A DNA stretch of 64,000 nt, from contig CAVYTO010000002.1 in assembly GCA_963771505.1 (NCBI GenBank), positions 558,001-622,000 of the forward strand. Reading direction: 5' to 3'. The translations under genes and the position numbers were made by a program. Source of the stretch: JAJPHW01 sp963771505. GTDB lineage: Bacteria; Acidobacteriota; Terriglobia; Terriglobales; Acidobacteriaceae. A model generated the notes under the pieces. The model ran no database searches and was not told the origin of the DNA. It saw nothing but the letters and a program-made list of their open reading frames with translations. Shown in pieces: positions 17,236 to 25,806 of the stretch (within the stretch, counting starts at the first letter, position 1; each line of letters opens with the position of its first letter).

Positions 17236-17343
17236 TTACCTCGGCGGATCGAGTTGCAGACCGATGTTGCGGTCGCGCATTCGCGCGACGAGGTGATCAC
17301 GGATGGCTGCGGGCAGCCTCGGCCAGGTCTCAATGCGTGGCAC
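17236..17343 (-). pseudogene. Truncated small partner of the RHH gene
   Basis: A GTG overlapping the stop codon of the RHH gene by one base (TAGTG) opens a 35-codon frame reading PRIETWPRLPAAIRDHLVAR and then MRDRNIG, ending soon after in TAA. The beginning resembles a short family I remember from cyanobacteria and Acidobacteriota that sits downstream of RHH genes and is usually about 75 residues long. Here the last half is replaced by unrelated residues. The overlap argues for coupled translation; the length argues for a truncated gene. The family recall is not verified. Confidence 0.45.
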
Positions 17344-17627
17344 TACTCACCGAATACAAATCGCCCTAACTCGTCTCCCAGTTGCTTGACCTGCGCGGGA
17401 TCGTTGGCTTCTCGGAAGCGTTCCGCCAACTGGAAAAACGCCTTCTCTTTTTGTCGGCTCGCTTCAAGTCCCTGCTCGATCAGTTCCACCAAAACACGGT
17501 TCTCGCTAAGAGCGCGCTTTTGAGCTATGGAATCAACCTGTCGAGCGATTTTAGGAGGGAGCGACACGCTTCGCCTGACGACTTTCGCCGGAACTGCTCG
17601 CACACGAGGACGATTGGTAGCTGGCAT
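17343..17627 (-). CDS. Ribbon-helix-helix domain protein (antitoxin-like)
   Basis: The 94-residue protein carries a ribbon-helix-helix signature in RRSVSLPPKIARQVDSIAQKR followed by SENRVLVELIEQGLEA, then a helical charged tail ending in RFVFGE. RHH proteins of this size usually bind their own promoter as dimers and often serve as antitoxins. A small ORF overlapping its stop codon (17236-17343) would be the partner but appears truncated. An ATG was preferred over a GTG one codon upstream. Confidence 0.7.
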   Translation of the reverse strand: MPATNRPRVRAVPAKVVRRSVSLPPKIARQVDSIAQKRALSENRVLVELIEQGLEASRQKEKAFFQLAERFREANDPAQVKQLGDELGRFVFGE

Positions 17628-17786
17628 CACATCATTTTACACCATTCTGGTGCATTTAGCCGATGGTGACCCAAGTTTGATGCGCTGCTCACCGAAGAAC
17701 GTCGGAGGAGTTCGAGAGATCGTCGCAGCGTGGAAGCGCGGGGGGTATACCTGATGTTAGTGATGACTAAACCGTCGCCATGGCAC

Positions 17787-19568
17787 TCACCGATGAGCGT
17801 TGTGAGCTTGCGCTTTGAAATCCTTCATCCTCAGCTCCAACCCGCCGAACTCAGGATGCTCGTTGCGCTCGATCGTGAATGCGATATCCAACGCGTCTCC
17901 CGGCAATAATTTCGCTTGTTCAAACTCGGCCGCCATGCGCCAGCCAATCGCTGAGAACGTTTTTGCGTATTTCGATCCGCTCCCATTCTCTGCGGGCTGC
18001 GAGACTTTAAACTTCACATGCTTTTCTTTCAACACCCGGCCCGGCGCGGCCAACCGCACTCCAGAAGCCGCAAACACCGGTTCCGGATTCCCCATTCCAA
18101 ACGGCTCCATCTGCCCCAATAGCCGAAACAATTCCGGCGTCACCTGATTCAACGATAGATCCGCATCCACCGGAAGTACGCGCTCAAAGTCTGCTTCAGT
18201 CAATCGGCCCCGCGCGTATGCATCCAAATGCGCTCGCAATTCCGGGACCCGCTTCGATTCCAGCGAAAACCCTGCCGCGTGCGCGTGCCCGCCAAACCGC
18301 GTAAACAATCCCGCGCAGGATTCGAGCGCGTCGAGCAAATGAAATGCCGGTATCGACCGCCCCGAGCCATGTGCTTCCTCGCCGTTGCGCGAAATCACCA
18401 GTGTCGGTCGCCCGTATCGCTCCACGACGCGCGTGGCCGTGATGCCAATCACTCCGCGATGCCAGCCCTCACCGTCAATCACAACGCAAAATGCCGCATG
18501 CAGTTCTGGCTCTTTGTCGAAGCGCCCCGTAATCGATTCCAGAATTTGCCGCTCTTCCTGCTGCCGTTCAGAATTCAGCCGATCCAGCTTCTGCGCCAGC
18601 TCCCGGCCCGTCTCGATATCTTTCGCTGCGAACAGATCGATTACGTCCCGCGCAATGTCCATGCGACCGGCGGCATTAATGCGTGGACCGATGCGGAAGC
18701 CGACTTCTCCCGCGGTCAACGGGCGTCCGCTCAGCTGTGCCACATCAAGCAGCGCCTTCAGTCCCGGATTCACCGCCAACCGCAACGCATCTAACCCGAG
18801 CTTCGTGAACACGCGATTTTCGCCCGTTAGCGGCACCGCATCCGCAACCGTCGCAATCGCCACAATTTTCAAAAACGACATCTGCAATCGCGATTGATCG
18901 CGATCGGGAATCAGCCGCGCCATCAGCGCCTGCGCCAGCTTAAACGCCACCCCCGCACCGCAAATCGTCTTGCACGGATACTCGCATCCCGCCTGGTTCG
19001 GATTGAGCACCGCCAATGCTCGCGGCATTCCGCCCGGCCCGGGAAGGTGGTGATCCGTCACGATCAAATCGACTCCCACCCGGTGCGCCGTTTCAGCGGC
19101 GGCAAATGCCCGAATCCCGGTGTCTACGCTGATGATCAGCCGCACGCCTTCCGCCGCCGCGCGCTCGATGCGATCTTCCCTCAGGTCATAGCCTTCCTTA
19201 ATGCGATGGGGTACGTGAAAATCCGCCGCGCCGCCACACAACTCGATTGCAGTCTTAAGGATCACGACCGCCGTCGTCCCATCCACGTCATAGTCGCCGT
19301 AGATGAGGATCGATTCTTTGCGCGCAATCGCTTCCGCCAGACGATCCACGGCCGCCGCCATGCCGCGCATCAAGTATGGGGAATGTAGTTGGGAAATTTC
19401 TGGCTTCAAGAACCGCGCAGCCGTCTCGCCGTCAGCAATGCCGCGCGCCGCCAGTAGTCGCGCCAAAGTAGCCAGGCTTTTCGCCTCGCACAAACCCGGC
19501 GGCAACTCCTTCAGCAGTGTTTGTTCAATCTCTGGGTTCGCCGGCTTTGGCGCCCATCTCATCGGCAC
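17787..19568 (-). CDS. recJ: Single-stranded-DNA exonuclease RecJ
   Basis: The 593-residue product is a full-length RecJ. The DHH phosphoesterase motifs are clear: ILIYGDYDVDGTTA (motif I, about residue 90), IISVDTGI, and LIVTDHHLPG (motif III). The DHHA1 domain has GWHRGVIGITATRVVERYGRP and the glycine-rich GSGRS, followed by RFGGHAHAAGFS. The C-terminal OB-like domain ends the protein. RecJ degrades single-stranded DNA 5' to 3' in recombination and mismatch or base-excision repair. It starts seven bases after the upstream acidic protein and may be co-transcribed with it. Confidence 0.95.
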   Translation of the reverse strand: MPMRWAPKPANPEIEQTLLKELPPGLCEAKSLATLARLLAARGIADGETAARFLKPEISQLHSPYLMRGMAAAVDRLAEAIARKESILIYGDYDVDGTTAVVILKTAIELCGGAADFHVPHRIKEGYDLREDRIERAAAEGVRLIISVDTGIRAFAAAETAHRVGVDLIVTDHHLPGPGGMPRALAVLNPNQAGCEYPCKTICGAGVAFKLAQALMARLIPDRDQSRLQMSFLKIVAIATVADAVPLTGENRVFTKLGLDALRLAVNPGLKALLDVAQLSGRPLTAGEVGFRIGPRINAAGRMDIARDVIDLFAAKDIETGRELAQKLDRLNSERQQEERQILESITGRFDKEPELHAAFCVVIDGEGWHRGVIGITATRVVERYGRPTLVISRNGEEAHGSGRSIPAFHLLDALESCAGLFTRFGGHAHAAGFSLESKRVPELRAHLDAYARGRLTEADFERVLPVDADLSLNQVTPELFRLLGQMEPFGMGNPEPVFAASGVRLAAPGRVLKEKHVKFKVSQPAENGSGSKYAKTFSAIGWRMAAEFEQAKLLPGDALDIAFTIERNEHPEFGGLELRMKDFKAQAHNAHR

Positions 19569-19574
19569 CCGCCG

Positions 19575-20054
19575 CTATACATCAAGCCCGGACTCGTCCG
19601 TCGTGATGTCGCTCGAATCTTCGTAGAAATCGATGAACGCGCGGTACCGCGAAAACCATTCTGTATCGGCCTCAAACACCATCATGATTCCCTGATGCGC
19701 AAATCCTGCCTGCACGCACCCGGTCTTGCCGATGTAGTCGCGCATCCATCGCGCTTCTTCCAATTCGTCGTCGCTTCCGTAATCCGATTCTTCAAGCTGC
19801 TTGATGAGATCTTCAACCTCTTCCCGTTGCAGCGTCCACGAATCCATGGTCACGAAAATCGAGCCCGCGCTTTTCGCCAGCTCCACGAAATCTTTCCAGC
19901 TATCGGGATTGTCTCCCGGCTTCCACACCACACTCGGAACGGTGTCGAAATCCACGTTCCCCGGAAAACGCTGCATGCCGTGGCCTTCGATGAACGCAAT
20001 CATGTCGTCGCGCAAGGTCGATAAATCGTCGGGAAAAACTTTGCTGTTGGCCAT
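19575..20054 (-). CDS. Conserved-looking acidic protein upstream of recJ
   Basis: The product of 159 residues (from MANSKVFPDDL) is acidic, with a helical Glu-rich middle (REEVEDLIKQLEESDYGSDD) and an aromatic C-terminal part (ADTEWFSRYRAFIDFYEDSSD). I recognise no family. The frame is open upstream to 20150, so earlier starts are possible, but those residues look like intergenic sequence. The six-base gap to recJ suggests one transcript; no role follows from that alone. Confidence 0.6.
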   Translation of the reverse strand: MANSKVFPDDLSTLRDDMIAFIEGHGMQRFPGNVDFDTVPSVVWKPGDNPDSWKDFVELAKSAGSIFVTMDSWTLQREEVEDLIKQLEESDYGSDDELEEARWMRDYIGKTGCVQAGFAHQGIMMVFEADTEWFSRYRAFIDFYEDSSDITTDESGLDV

Positions 20055-20173
20055 GGTCTCCATGACCATCTTACCGCCAGCCACCACCCCAGCAAAACGC
20101 TCACCGGATTGGACCCGACTTATCTCCACAGTTGACGGCGTCTTCCTCAACGAAGCCGCTTGTCTCCGTTACT

Positions 20174-20250
20174 CCGGCGTCATCCTGAGCGCAGCCGTTC
20201 GCCAGGCGGAGTGAAGGATTCTCCATTTCCTGCGGCTCATCGCGAAAGCC
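20174..20250. repeat. Dispersed intergenic repeat
   Basis: This segment, starting CGGCGTCATCCTGAGCGCAG and ending CGCGAAAGCC, aligns with 37495-37571, starting CGGCGTCATCTTGAACGCAA and also ending CGCGAAAGCC. Both lie in intergenic DNA. Related shorter pieces occur near 37395-37450 and 39270-39300. Confidence 0.6.
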
Positions 20251-20397
20251 ATACGAGCCTCACCAAACAAATCCATCGTCGCTTTGGAAAGGCTCGCTTT
20301 CAGCCGTCCACCCGCCACTACCCCCCACCCCGCAAAGCTCCCAGCCAAACCCAACTATGCTAAACTCATAGTTTCATCACGGACCCCTATCAGTTCC

Positions 20398-20676
20398 ATG
20401 CTGCTTTCCAAAGAATATGTGGGCTACTTGGCCCGCGAAGTCACCAAAAAACTGGTTGCCGGTGAGTTGATCGAGACCAAGTCTCTGCCCACTGTCACCC
20501 AGAAAGTCCACGCCGCCATGCTCGAAGAGCTGTCGCTCGAGGACCGCATCAACGATGAGGTTCGCGTCATCCTCGAAGCCTACTCGGACGAAATGAATAA
20601 ATCCGGCGCCAATTATCAGGAAATGTTCCGTAAGGTGAAGACCGAACTTGCCCGCAAATACAAGGCGGTGCTATGA
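20398..20676 (+). CDS. DUF507 family protein (first of tandem pair)
   Basis: The 92-residue, highly charged helical protein fits DUF507: a start LLSKEYVGYLAREVTKKLVAGELIE and an ending YQEMFRKVKTELARKY. The start at 20398 removes an unlikely 38-residue extension. DUF507 proteins have no known function. It overlaps its downstream paralogue by four bases (ATGA), so the two are certainly co-expressed and probably act together. Confidence 0.85.
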   Translation: MLLSKEYVGYLAREVTKKLVAGELIETKSLPTVTQKVHAAMLEELSLEDRINDEVRVILEAYSDEMNKSGANYQEMFRKVKTELARKYKAVL

Positions 20677-20948
20677 GGATCAGCCGCGACAAAGTGAATA
20701 AAGTTGCTCACGTCCTGAGCGACGCGTTAGCTGAGATGAGCGAAGTCGACTTCCTGGAAGACCGCAACACCATTCGCCTCGAAGCCCGCAAAATTCTCGA
20801 GGATCTCCTCAATCAGGAAGAGAAAATCGACATCGCCGCCAAGCACAAGATCGAGAACCAGAAAAAGACCATTCTCGAAGGCAGCCAGGAGTGGGACATC
20901 CTCTACCGCAAGTATTACAACGAGGAAGTCAAGAAACTCGGCGTCTAG
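20673..20948 (+). CDS. DUF507 family protein (second of tandem pair)
   Basis: The 91-residue protein begins MRISRDKVNKVAHVLSDAL, has a central acidic region and ends WDILYRKYYNEEVKKLG. The RxS+DK…hhs..l.+.L opening and the final IhhRKYY.EE segment match DUF507. It is a diverged paralogue of the preceding gene, with ATGA overlap. A GC-rich hairpin follows 18 bases after the stop codon. Confidence 0.85.
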   Translation: MRISRDKVNKVAHVLSDALAEMSEVDFLEDRNTIRLEARKILEDLLNQEEKIDIAAKHKIENQKKTILEGSQEWDILYRKYYNEEVKKLGV

Positions 20949-20966
20949 CCTGTCCCAAAGATTGAA

Positions 20967-20985
20967 GCCCCGCATACGGCGGGGC
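20967..20985. terminator. Hairpin between convergent genes
   Basis: GCCCCGC at 20967-20973 pairs with GCGGGGC at 20979-20985 around a five-base loop. It lies between the convergent DUF507 pair and the HELLE-motif gene. There is no T-run on either side, so it is a weak or factor-assisted terminator candidate. Confidence 0.45.
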
Positions 20986-21002
20986 CCCCAAACCCCAGAA
21001 TT

Positions 21003-21818
21003 CTAAGCGGCGTTCCTTCGCGCATCCAGCCGCTCGATGCGGTTCCCATATTCGAGCGACCGCTGCGTAATCTCCGCGTGCGGACGGCTCAGCACCCACT
21101 GCGTTCTCGGTGTCGCCCGCCGCTCCCGTCGGCTTCCGACATTGCCGCGATTAATCGTGTCTGTCGTCTTCTTTTGCGCAGTCGTCTGCTGCCATCCCGT
21201 GCCTGAATTGATCACGAACGTGCCGATGTATCCGCCTTTCAGCAACTCAAACGGCTTCTTCACAGCGTTCTGCTGGTCGAACTGCGTGCTTCCCGCTGTG
21301 CGGAAAGTCTCAAACCATGCCGGATAAACAAAATCCGAGACCTCGACCCCGCCGATCTTATATCCCAGGCTGTCGTCTTCGCAGGCGTCGCACACCTCGT
21401 AGGCATAAAGCGTTCCCGCGGTCTGACTGTCAGTCTGCACCAGCACGGTCAGATTGATGTCCGGATCAACCAGCATCTCCAGAAGTTCGTGACTCGCCGT
21501 CACCGACCATGCGTTCCCGTATTTCAGGTCGGTGCCCGCGAACACTTTGCTCATCGGCAAACCCTCCGAAGTGAGGTCGTGATAGCCCAGCGCTCCCGCC
21601 TGGTCAGAATCGTCGAGAATCGTCAGCCACCAGGTACCGGCTTTCGGTTGCGTTCCCGTCGGCACAATTGCAAGGTTCGCGTTCACTCCCCAGACGGGCC
21701 CGAAGTCGTTGTCCACCTGCTGCTGCAATGCGTTCACCACCGCTGGTATCTCAGTATCGTGGATCACCGTGCTCGCATTGATAACGGAAATTTGTATTAC
21801 GGAAGATTTGGCTGCCAT
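21003..21818 (-). CDS. Putative metallopeptidase-like protein with HELLE motif
   Basis: The 271-residue protein lacks a signal peptide. A gluzincin-like helix reads VTASHELLEMLVDPDINL near residue 112, resembling HExxH but with Glu in place of the second His. Further conserved-looking acidic and Cys residues follow in YAYEVCDACEDDSLGY, then a VSDFVYPAWF segment. Related proteins in Burkholderia and other bacteria share this SHE.LE...DP pattern, followed by the EhCDa and VsdFV stretches, as I recall. Whether it binds metal or cleaves peptides is unknown. The last 60 residues are basic and low-complexity. It stands alone between convergent and divergent neighbours. Confidence 0.6.
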   Translation of the reverse strand: MAAKSSVIQISVINASTVIHDTEIPAVVNALQQQVDNDFGPVWGVNANLAIVPTGTQPKAGTWWLTILDDSDQAGALGYHDLTSEGLPMSKVFAGTDLKYGNAWSVTASHELLEMLVDPDINLTVLVQTDSQTAGTLYAYEVCDACEDDSLGYKIGGVEVSDFVYPAWFETFRTAGSTQFDQQNAVKKPFELLKGGYIGTFVINSGTGWQQTTAQKKTTDTINRGNVGSRRERRATPRTQWVLSRPHAEITQRSLEYGNRIERLDARRNAA

Positions 21819-21978
21819 GAGGGTCTCCTGAACACCAAAATTTGGAGAACGCGCAGGAAATGCGTGACTCTTAAATCGAGCCTAGTCCTCCAGATTTTCG
21901 AGCGCAAGGCCATAAGTCACACCCGCATGTGAATTTCCCGAATCGGGAAACTCCCGGGTTCCCGGTTATCCTTTATCT

Positions 21979-23058
21979 GTGTCGAACCTCGCCGCCACCG
22001 TCAAGCAGTCTGCCCTCGACGCAGGATTCGATCGCGCCGGCATCGCTCCGCTTGACGGCCATCCCGAGCTTGAATCTTTTGCCCAATGGATCGCCTCCGG
22101 CCACGCCGGAGAAATGAAATATCTGGAATCGCGTGATGACGTTGGCCAGCTCAAGCGCGCCGATCCGCGCCATAATTTTCCCTGGGCTCGCAGCGTGATC
22201 GTCTGCGCCATCAACTACAACACCGCAGAACCCTACTCCACCGAAGTCCGCGATCCGCATCGCGGATGGATATCCCGCTACGCATGGAGCCGTGACGATT
22301 ACCACGACTCCGTTCTAAAAAGGCTTCGCCAGGTCGAAGCCGCCATCAAAACTCACGCCGGCGATCTAACTACGCGCTGCTACGTTGACACCGGTCCGCT
22401 GGTCGAAAGAATTTACGCCAAATATTCCGGGGTCGGATGGGTGGGCAAAAACACTTGCATCATCGACCAGAAACTAGGCTCGTGGCTCTTCCTCGGCGTC
22501 ATCCTCACTTCGCTCGAACTCATGCCCGACCTGCCCGCTCCTGACCGCTGCGGCACCTGCACCCGTTGCATCGACGCCTGCCCCACCGACGCCCTCATAG
22601 CGCCCTACCAACTCGACTCCAACAAATGCATTTCCTATCTCACAATCGAGAAGCGGGGAGAAATCCCCGAGACACTCCGCAGCGGCATCGGCCGCAATGT
22701 TTACGGCTGCGATATTTGCCAGGATGTCTGCCCGTGGAATCGTAAGGCGCCGGCTACGAGTGCTACGGAATTCCGGCCCAGGGAAGCCTTGGTCAATCCA
22801 GCGCTAGCGTGGCTGGCAGAAATAACTCCGGAAGAATTTCAGCAGAAGTTTCGCGGATCGCCTATCCGCCGCACCAAACGATCCGGTCTGAGAAGAAACG
22901 CCGTAATCGCAATGGGTAACTCGGGCGATTCGCAATTCATCCCGCTTCTTCGGACTCTCGAAGAAGATGAAGACAATGTAGTAGCCGAAGCCGCGAAGTG
23001 GTCGCTGAACAATCTCTGTGGCGCGGACGCCCCCGCCCTCGAAAAGCCGGAAATCTAA
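21979..23058 (+). CDS. queG: Epoxyqueuosine reductase
   Basis: The 359-residue protein starts at GTG and matches QueG. The N-terminal cobalamin-binding region has the conserved YVDTGPLVER and GVGWVGKNTCIID. The ferredoxin-like domain holds two [4Fe-4S] cysteine sets (CGTCTRCIDACPTDA and CDICQDVCPWN). A HEAT-like C-terminus ends with RRNAVIAMGNSGD. QueG reduces epoxyqueuosine to queuosine in tRNA wobble modification using B12. The gene stands alone; GTG was chosen because it is the first start giving the family-like SNLAATVKQSALDAGF. Confidence 0.95.
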   Translation: MSNLAATVKQSALDAGFDRAGIAPLDGHPELESFAQWIASGHAGEMKYLESRDDVGQLKRADPRHNFPWARSVIVCAINYNTAEPYSTEVRDPHRGWISRYAWSRDDYHDSVLKRLRQVEAAIKTHAGDLTTRCYVDTGPLVERIYAKYSGVGWVGKNTCIIDQKLGSWLFLGVILTSLELMPDLPAPDRCGTCTRCIDACPTDALIAPYQLDSNKCISYLTIEKRGEIPETLRSGIGRNVYGCDICQDVCPWNRKAPATSATEFRPREALVNPALAWLAEITPEEFQQKFRGSPIRRTKRSGLRRNAVIAMGNSGDSQFIPLLRTLEEDEDNVVAEAAKWSLNNLCGADAPALEKPEI

Positions 23059-23134
23059 ACGTATGCCGCCAGGAAATGCCGAGAGCCGTTGCCCGCAACC
23101 TGGCCGGACGTGAACCCAATCCACTTATCCGCCT

Positions 23135-23151
23135 CAGTCCCGAAGGGACTG
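23135..23151. terminator. Hairpin between queG and the oxoacid dehydrogenase operon
   Basis: CAGTCCC at 23135-23141 pairs with GGGACTG at 23145-23151 around the loop GAA. It lies between convergent transcription units and may serve both, although no T-run follows. Similar GAA-loop hairpins are frequent intergenic elements in Acidobacteriota. Confidence 0.4.
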
Positions 23152-23237
23152 GGGCAACTGAATGAAGATGTGAGGTTGGCTCCTTGGCATGGGGACTCTG
23201 GTCCGCGTTTAGATCGAACCCACATCAACCGCCGGTT

Positions 23238-24410
23238 TCATCTTTCCAACGCCTTCTCCGGCGCCGCAATCGCCGCCGCTAAATCCTGAAGAAACAGCGC
23301 CGCCTGCGCGCCATCCACCACGCGGTGATCGCTCGATAGCGTCAACGTCATCATCGGACGAACTTCCGCCCTCCCGCTAACCGCAACCACGCGGTCCGCA
23401 ATGCTGCCGACCGCAAGAATCGCCGCTTGCGGCGGAGTGATAATCGCAAGAAACGCGTCCACTTGATACATCCCGAGATTGCTAATCGTGAACGTCCCCC
23501 CGGAAATATCCGCCGGCCGCAGCTTCCCTGACCTGGCCCGCTCCGTCAGTTCGATTCTCTGGCTGGCAATCGCCGCCAAATCTTTCGTGTCGGAATGAGC
23601 GATCACCGCCGCCACCACGCCGCCGCTCACCGCCATTGCAACCGACACATTGATATCGGGATTCTCTCTCACGCCATCCGCACTCCAGCTCGCGTTCATT
23701 CGCGGATGTTTACGCAAAGTTCGCCCCACCAGCGCGACCAACAAATCGGTATGCGTGAGCTTTGCGCCGTTGGCCTTCTCCACCGCCGAACGCATCTTCT
23801 CCCGCGTCGCGACCAGCGCGCTCGCATCCACTTCGCGCACCAGAAAGAAGTGCGGCACCGTCGTCCAGCTCTGCGTAGTGCGCTCCGCCATGATCCGCGC
23901 TACAGAAGACGAACCCGCAGCCGCTGATGACGCAGCCTTCTTCTCTCCGCCCGAATCGATCAGCGACTGAATATCCGAAGCCAGGATCTCGCCCTCAGTT
24001 CCGGTTCCTTGCACCTTCGAGAGATCGATCCCGTTGTCTTTCGCGAGGCGCCGCGCCTTCGGTGAAATCCGCGCGCCGTCGCCAGATGCAGCCGCAATCG
24101 TCGGTGTCTTGGCTGCAACGGTCTCGACTTTCGTTGTCGAAGCCGCCGACGTCTCTACAGGAACTTTTTCCCCCGGAGCCACCAGCCACGCAATTGTCTT
24201 TCCCACCGCGACCACATCGCCTTCCTTCGCCGTGATTCCCGCCAGAATGCCCTCGCCGAGCGATTCCACTTCAAGGACCGCTTTGTCCGTCTCGACCTCA
24301 AACACAATCTCGCTCTTCGCGACTTTGTCGCCTTCTTTTTTTCGCCAGCTCACCAGTTTCCCGGTCTCCTGGCCCATTTCGAGCGCGGGCATCACAATGC
24401 TGATCGCCAT
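23238..24410 (-). CDS. 2-oxoacid dehydrogenase E2 (dihydrolipoyl acyltransferase)
   Basis: The 390-residue protein has the full E2 layout. The lipoyl domain (1-80) carries the lipoylated Lys in EVETDKAVLEVES (about 43). The peripheral subunit-binding domain (about 112-150) reads RISPKARRLAKDNGIDL…GTGTEGEILASDI. The catalytic domain ends with the active-site SSDHRVVDGAQAALFL (His about 361). It transfers the acyl group from E1 to CoA. It begins two bases after the M24 gene ends and is the last gene of the operon. No E3 lies nearby, so lipoamide dehydrogenase must come from elsewhere. Acyl specificity cannot be read from the sequence. Confidence 0.92.
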   Translation of the reverse strand: MAISIVMPALEMGQETGKLVSWRKKEGDKVAKSEIVFEVETDKAVLEVESLGEGILAGITAKEGDVVAVGKTIAWLVAPGEKVPVETSAASTTKVETVAAKTPTIAAASGDGARISPKARRLAKDNGIDLSKVQGTGTEGEILASDIQSLIDSGGEKKAASSAAAGSSSVARIMAERTTQSWTTVPHFFLVREVDASALVATREKMRSAVEKANGAKLTHTDLLVALVGRTLRKHPRMNASWSADGVRENPDINVSVAMAVSGGVVAAVIAHSDTKDLAAIASQRIELTERARSGKLRPADISGGTFTISNLGMYQVDAFLAIITPPQAAILAVGSIADRVVAVSGRAEVRPMMTLTLSSDHRVVDGAQAALFLQDLAAAIAAPEKALER

Positions 24411-24412
24411 AG

Positions 24413-25759
24413 TTATCTCGCTGCCACCCGCTCGTTTTTTGCGCTCGATGCGATCATCTCTTTCACATGCTTGCTGGGCGCGGCTTCACTCTCTCGCGTC
24501 GTCGGCAGCGGGCCTTCAACCGTCACATAGTGCGCTCCCGCTACCATCAGCTTGTCCGCCGGAAAGCGCGTAATCACTTCATGCCCGGTTTCCGTCACCA
24601 CAATTTCTTCCTCAATCCGCGCCGCGCTCCAGCCATCGGTGGACGGCCAGAAAGTTTCGAGGGCAAAGACCATGCCCGGCTCAATCGTCTGCGGATGATC
24701 GAGCGAAACCAGCCGCGAGATCACTGGCTTTTCCCAGATCGCGAGCCCAATGCCATGGCCGTATTGCAGCGCGAATGCCGCCTCTTCATTTGGAAATCCG
24801 AAGTCTGTAGCTTTCGGCCATACAGACGCAATCTCCGCCGTGTTGCGTCCGGGACGAATCAGGTCGATGGCGGCGTCAAGATAATCCCGGCAACGCTTGT
24901 ATGCGTCCACCATCGCATGCGATCCATAACCGATGGTGAAGCACCGGTAATAGCAAGTGCGGTAGCCCATGTAGGAATGGAGAATGTCGTAATACACCGG
25001 ATCGCCCGGCCTCAGCACCCGGTCAGAAAATACGTGTGGATGCGGATTGCACCGCTCGCCGGAAATCGCATTCACCGCTTCTACGTATTCCGACCCCAGA
25101 TCGTAGAGCACCTTACTGACGAGCCCGACCGCCTCGTTCTCGCGCATGCCTGGCTTCATCGCCCGATAAAGTTCGTCGTACGCGGCGTCAACCATCATCG
25201 CCGACGTATTTAGCAGGGAAATTTCATCCTGCGTTTTGATGACGCGGGCGTTGGACATCAACTCCTGCCCGTCGACGACCGTGATTCCCTCGCGTTGCAG
25301 CGCGAAGAGCACCGGAAGTTCGATGATGTCGATGCCGACCGGTTCCTTGTGAAGACCGCGCATTTCCAGCTCGATGCGAATCTTTTTGGCGACATCTTCA
25401 GCCCGTCCGTGTTCCGGCGACATGGTGCCGCGGAGCATGGAGATACCCGGCCGTGAACGGCCTTCCCCCAGCCACGGACAATTCAGCTGATGATGTTTCG
25501 CCGCCGAACCGAAATCCCACAGGATCGGTTCGTCATTCTGCGGAAGTAACGTGAACCGGTTCGCTTTGTCCTGCGCCCATGTGCCGATGTGCGTCGCCGT
25601 GATGTAACGGACGTTGTTCATGTCGAAGCACAGCAGCGATCCCATCTCCGACTTTGCCAGCAGCGCTTTCACGCGCGCCAGCCGTTCCCGACGCAGGCGG
25701 TCGAAATCGATCCGCTGCTCCCAATCCACCGCCATCGTGCCGTGCGTCTTCAATCCCAT
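24413..25759 (-). CDS. M24 'pita-bread' family protein with altered metal site
   Basis: The 448-residue protein has the creatinase/Xaa-Pro peptidase two-domain layout: an N-terminal domain with LLCFDMNNVRYITATH and a C-terminal pita-bread fold. Of the five usual metal ligands, Asp258 (VYYDILHS), His335 (YGHGIGLA), Glu368 (FALETF) and a Glu at about 383 are present, but the second Asp, normally in sDhTRt, is Cys269 (GYRTCYYRCF). Creatinase and some lyase or hydrolase members (DddP, DoeA) also differ from true peptidases. It is embedded in a 2-oxoacid dehydrogenase operon, so a small-molecule substrate is more likely than a peptide. Confidence 0.8.
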   Translation of the reverse strand: MGLKTHGTMAVDWEQRIDFDRLRRERLARVKALLAKSEMGSLLCFDMNNVRYITATHIGTWAQDKANRFTLLPQNDEPILWDFGSAAKHHQLNCPWLGEGRSRPGISMLRGTMSPEHGRAEDVAKKIRIELEMRGLHKEPVGIDIIELPVLFALQREGITVVDGQELMSNARVIKTQDEISLLNTSAMMVDAAYDELYRAMKPGMRENEAVGLVSKVLYDLGSEYVEAVNAISGERCNPHPHVFSDRVLRPGDPVYYDILHSYMGYRTCYYRCFTIGYGSHAMVDAYKRCRDYLDAAIDLIRPGRNTAEIASVWPKATDFGFPNEEAAFALQYGHGIGLAIWEKPVISRLVSLDHPQTIEPGMVFALETFWPSTDGWSAARIEEEIVVTETGHEVITRFPADKLMVAGAHYVTVEGPLPTTRESEAAPSKHVKEMIASSAKNERVAAR

Positions 25760-25806
25760 CGCGTGCCTCGCATTTGTCCAAACTTGTTTAGAATTTCGCT
25801 GCCGGA

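Noticed and set aside
24413..25759. Firm call of the M24 protein as DMSP lyase DddP or ectoine hydrolase
   Set aside because: The fold is shared, but the metal ligands differ and no DMSP or ectoine pathway genes are in the operon.
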